Assembly (NCBI GenBank): GCA_039029395.1
Contig: JBCCGG010000034.1
Span: 4,057-68,056, forward strand
Origin: JBCCGG01 sp039029395
Lineage (GTDB): Bacteria > Pseudomonadota > Alphaproteobacteria > Kiloniellales > JAKSDN01
DNA length: 64,000 bases
Direction of reading: 5' to 3'
Shown here: positions 62,866 through 64,000 of the stretch, in pieces
Layout: every line of letters starts with the position of its first letter
How positions within the stretch are numbered: the stretch's first letter is position 1
Notes under the pieces: model-generated
What the model was told of the DNA's origin: nothing
The model's database searches: none
The model's input: the letters and a program-made list of their open reading frames with translations, nothing else
Translations under genes and position numbers: made by a program

Positions 62866-64000
62866 ATGGTCACCTACACCGCGCCGCTCGATGACATCCG
62901 CTTCCTCTTGAACGAAGTACTGGATTACTCCGGTAACGTTGCAAGCCTACCCGGGTGCGAGGAGGCGACGACTGACCTTGTCGATGCGGTGCTCGAGGAG
63001 GCAGCGCGCTTCTGCGAGAACGAGCTCTTGCCACTCAACCGATCCGGCGACGAAGAGGGCTGTCTGTTCGAGAACGGTGTGGTGCGCACGCCCAAGGGCT
63101 TTAAAGAAGCCTATGACGCCTTTTGCGCGGGCGGCTGGACCGGCCTTGCCAGCGACCCGGACTACGGCGGCCAGGGTCTGCCCAAGACGATCCAGTTCAT
63201 CGTCGAGGAGCTGATTTGCTCGACCAATTTGAGCTTCGGCATGTATCCAGGGCTCAGCCACGGCGCCTACAATGCCTTGGCGCTGCACGGCAATGACCAG
63301 CAAAAGCGCACCTATCTGCCGGGCCTCACCGATGGCTCATGGGCGGGCACCATGTGCTTGACCGAGCCCCACTGCGGCACCGATCTGGGCCTGATCCGCA
63401 CCAAGGCCGAGCCGGACGAGAGAGGCGGTTACCGCATTACCGGCACAAAGATCTTCATCTCCGCCGGCGAGCACGACTTGACTGACAACATCGTCCATCT
63501 GGTGCTCGCCAAGCTGCCCGATGCACCGCCCGGCACCCGGGGCATTTCGCTCTTCATCGTGCCAAAGTTCGAGGTCAAGAAAGATGGCGAGCTTGGTGCG
63601 CGCAACGGCGTTTCCTGCGGCTCGATAGAACACAAGATGGGCATCAAGGCGTCGTCCACCTGTGTGATGAACTTCGAGGATGCCCACGGCACATTGGTCG
63701 GCGAGCCCCACAAGGGTATGCGCTATATGTTCACCATGATGAACGTGGCGCGCCTGGCAGTAGGTATCCAGGGTCTGGGCCTGGCCGAAGCGGCCTATCA
63801 GTCGGCTGCGGCCTATGCCAAGGAGCGCCTGGCCGGCCGCTCCCTATCTGGCGTCAAGCATCCGGACAAGTCGGCCGATCCGATCCTCGTGCACCCGGAC
63901 GTGCGCCGAAACCTCATGACCATGCGGGCAACCAACGAAGGCGCCCGGGCGCTTGCTCTTTGGGTCGCCATGGAAGTGGACAAGGCCGAGCGCCATCCCG
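62866..64000 (+). CDS. Acyl-CoA dehydrogenase, partial (right edge)
   Basis: At least 378 residues, truncated by the window end. The reading frame begins MVTYTAPLDDIRFLLNEVLDY, typical of the FadE-like group with a C-terminal extra domain (normally about 590 residues). Visible motifs are GGWTGLASDPDYGGQGLPKT, the FAD/substrate segment GTMCLTEPHCGTDLGLIRTKA, YRITGTKIFISAGEHD and MGIKASSTCVMNFEDA. It performs the first oxidative step of beta-oxidation. It starts 13 bases after the FadB-type gene, preceded by AAAGAGAG, so it is the last visible member of the merR-fadA-fadB-acyl-CoA dehydrogenase operon. Confidence 0.93.
   Translation, partial: MVTYTAPLDDIRFLLNEVLDYSGNVASLPGCEEATTDLVDAVLEEAARFCENELLPLNRSGDEEGCLFENGVVRTPKGFKEAYDAFCAGGWTGLASDPDYGGQGLPKTIQFIVEELICSTNLSFGMYPGLSHGAYNALALHGNDQQKRTYLPGLTDGSWAGTMCLTEPHCGTDLGLIRTKAEPDERGGYRITGTKIFISAGEHDLTDNIVHLVLAKLPDAPPGTRGISLFIVPKFEVKKDGELGARNGVSCGSIEHKMGIKASSTCVMNFEDAHGTLVGEPHKGMRYMFTMMNVARLAVGIQGLGLAEAAYQSAAAYAKERLAGRSLSGVKHPDKSADPILVHPDVRRNLMTMRATNEGARALALWVAMEVDKAERHP

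Overview
The window looks like chromosome from a high-GC, Gram-negative alphaproteobacterium, most like the Rhodospirillales/Kiloniellales side of the class; this placement is an inference. It rests on the eukaryotic-type NADP isocitrate dehydrogenase, the short Psd followed by PssA with overlapping stop and start codons, the many outer-membrane and RND components, and a PEP-CTERM/exosortase protein-sorting locus. I found no rRNA, tRNA, CRISPR array, phage or intact insertion sequence.

Left part (1-22.6 kb): housekeeping and accessory genes. In order these are an HTH regulator, a 30-residue peptide gene, an outer-membrane protein, two adjacent genes sharing a WYL-like domain (one fused to a TerB-like domain, one to a DEDDh exonuclease), an enoyl-CoA hydratase, a palindromic repeat element, a DUF423 membrane protein, a tandem pair of unknown paralogues, TusA, a periplasmic cyclophilin, Icd, a LOG-family protein, a LysM protein, a GST, a fatty-acid-hydroxylase-type enzyme, a Rieske oxygenase, Psd-PssA, an EamA exporter divergent from an XRE-cupin regulator, a cupin dioxygenase-like protein and an RND efflux pair.

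Centre (22.6-44.3 kb): the most interesting region. Two PrsT-type TPR lipoproteins flank a 968-residue STT3/AglB/PglB-like oligosaccharyltransferase. Next come a four-gene set (VAO-type flavoprotein, family 1 glycosyltransferase, GMC oxidoreductase, membrane desaturase), a PEP-CTERM protein behind a textbook sigma-54 promoter with upstream dyad sites, the exosortase-associated acyltransferase, and the PrsK-PrsR two-component pair. PrsK and PrsR probably sense an envelope signal and drive the PEP-CTERM gene with RpoN. The exosortase itself is not in the window. Linking a bacterial STT3 homologue with PEP-CTERM sorting is the best candidate here for an undescribed system.

Right part (44.3-64 kb): a minus-strand operon (redoxin-like/2OG oxygenase fusion, TPR sulfotransferase, TRAP-type binding protein), an acidic low-complexity protein, an MFS carrier divergent from an AraC regulator, a cNMP-binding/FHA fusion, a SleB-type hydrolase and a fused SpmA/SpmB-like membrane protein. 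A fatty-acid catabolic block follows: FadL-type porin, FadD, an inserted TPR protein, a LiuR-like MerR regulator with its palindromic operator, thiolase, FadB-type dehydrogenase/hydratase and an acyl-CoA dehydrogenase cut by the right edge.
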